From: an uncultured Elusimicrobium sp.
GTDB taxonomy: Bacteria; Elusimicrobiota; Endomicrobiia; Endomicrobiales; Endomicrobiaceae
Direction: 5' to 3'
DNA length: 5,463 bases
Assembly (NCBI GenBank): GCA_902761395.1
Contig: CACWKJ010000072.1
Span: forward strand, 1-5,463
The notes below the pieces were generated by a model. That model did not search any database, was not told where the DNA came from, and saw nothing but the letters and a program-made list of their open reading frames with translations. This document shows positions 5,180-5,463 of the stretch, piece after piece; within the stretch, counting starts at the first letter, position 1; the number at the start of each line of letters is the position of its first letter. Position numbers and translations under genes: made by a program.

Positions 5180-5463
5180 TTATCTAACAGATTTTATTAT
5201 GTCTTTTAACGGCTGAACTTTATTTAAAGAATAAAAATGTATTCCGGGTGCACCATTTGACAAAAGTTCTCTACATTGAGCTATTGCAAATTCTATACCG
5301 GCTTTAACAATCTGCCCGGGATTATCTTTTATAGGAGCAAATATCTTGTGAACTTTTTCCGGAACCGTTGCTCCGCACGTGTTACAAAATTTTATTAAAC
5401 CGTCATAAGATGTTATAGGCAAAATCCCGGGAATTATTCTTTTTGTTATACCTGCTTTTCTAA
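5180..5463 (-). CDS. metF: 5,10-methylenetetrahydrofolate reductase, C-terminal part (5' end outside window)
   Basis: MetF reduces 5,10-methylene-tetrahydrofolate to 5-methyl-tetrahydrofolate with a flavin cofactor, supplying methyl groups for methionine synthesis (cytoplasmic, TIM-barrel enzyme). About 93 C-terminal residues are visible and the frame stays open to the right edge. Reading inward, the protein shows AGITKRIIPGILPITSYDGL, then CGATVPEKV, and near the end GIEFAIAQCRELLSNGAPGIHFYSLNK. The last of these is the highly conserved MetF ending (G-x-PG-x-HFY-x-LN). The TTG codon at 5422-5420 is internal and not a start. The stop TAA is at 5182-5180. The gene is co-directional with the barrel-protease pair, but a separate promoter lies between them and no functional link is apparent. 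Confidence 0.94.
   Translation of the reverse strand, partial: RKAGITKRIIPGILPITSYDGLIKFCNTCGATVPEKVHKIFAPIKDNPGQIVKAGIEFAIAQCRELLSNGAPGIHFYSLNKVQPLKDIIKSVR

Noticed and set aside
5139..5182. A terminator after metF
   Set aside because: Only a 4-bp stem could be drawn in the AT-rich gap and no stable hairpin precedes a T-run, so no terminator is called.

Overview
This 5,463-bp AT-rich window (roughly one-third G+C by sampling) is dense chromosomal DNA. It holds four plus-strand genes that converge on three minus-strand genes, with almost no intergenic space. The genes for ADP-heptose synthesis and for an outer-membrane beta-barrel point to a diderm (Gram-negative) bacterium. A PorV/UPF0164-like barrel, an M6 protease with a FlgD-Ig/type-IX-like C-terminal domain, a stand-alone ThiD2 and low G+C together suggest a host-associated lineage outside the Proteobacteria. 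Elusimicrobiota (Endomicrobium-like) is my best guess, but the phylum is inferred from gene character only.

Plus strand, 2-2228, is probably one operon. It starts with the C-terminal half of biotin carboxylase (accC, fatty-acid synthesis, cut by the left edge). Next come gmhA and rfaE2, the first and last enzymes of ADP-L-glycero-beta-D-manno-heptose precursor assembly for LPS. The last gene is a small stand-alone ThiD2-type HMP-phosphate kinase (thiamine synthesis). Spacings are 17 nt, an 11-nt overlap and 4 nt. GTG or TTG starts are used for all three downstream genes.

Junction, 2191-2264: a perfect 13-bp inverted repeat lies inside the last codons of thiD2. It is flanked by A7 on one side and a short T-run on the other, so it can terminate both converging operons, with the better U-tract for the minus-strand transcript.

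Minus strand, 5463-2265: the 3' end of metF (one-carbon metabolism, cut by the right edge) comes first. A near-consensus sigma-70-type promoter follows, placed so close to the next ATG that the mRNA would be almost leaderless. It drives a PorV/UPF0164-like outer-membrane barrel gene. Four nucleotides later begins a secreted M6-family zinc metalloprotease with signal peptide, propeptide, catalytic HExxHxxGxxD and a C-terminal Ig-like sorting-type domain. In Bacteroidota, PorV carries proteins with C-terminal sorting domains across the outer membrane, so this pair looks like a possible carrier-plus-cargo module. This is the most interesting feature of the window.

No tRNA, rRNA, CRISPR, insertion sequence, riboswitch or phage feature was seen. 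No stretch over 300 bases lacks a gene.
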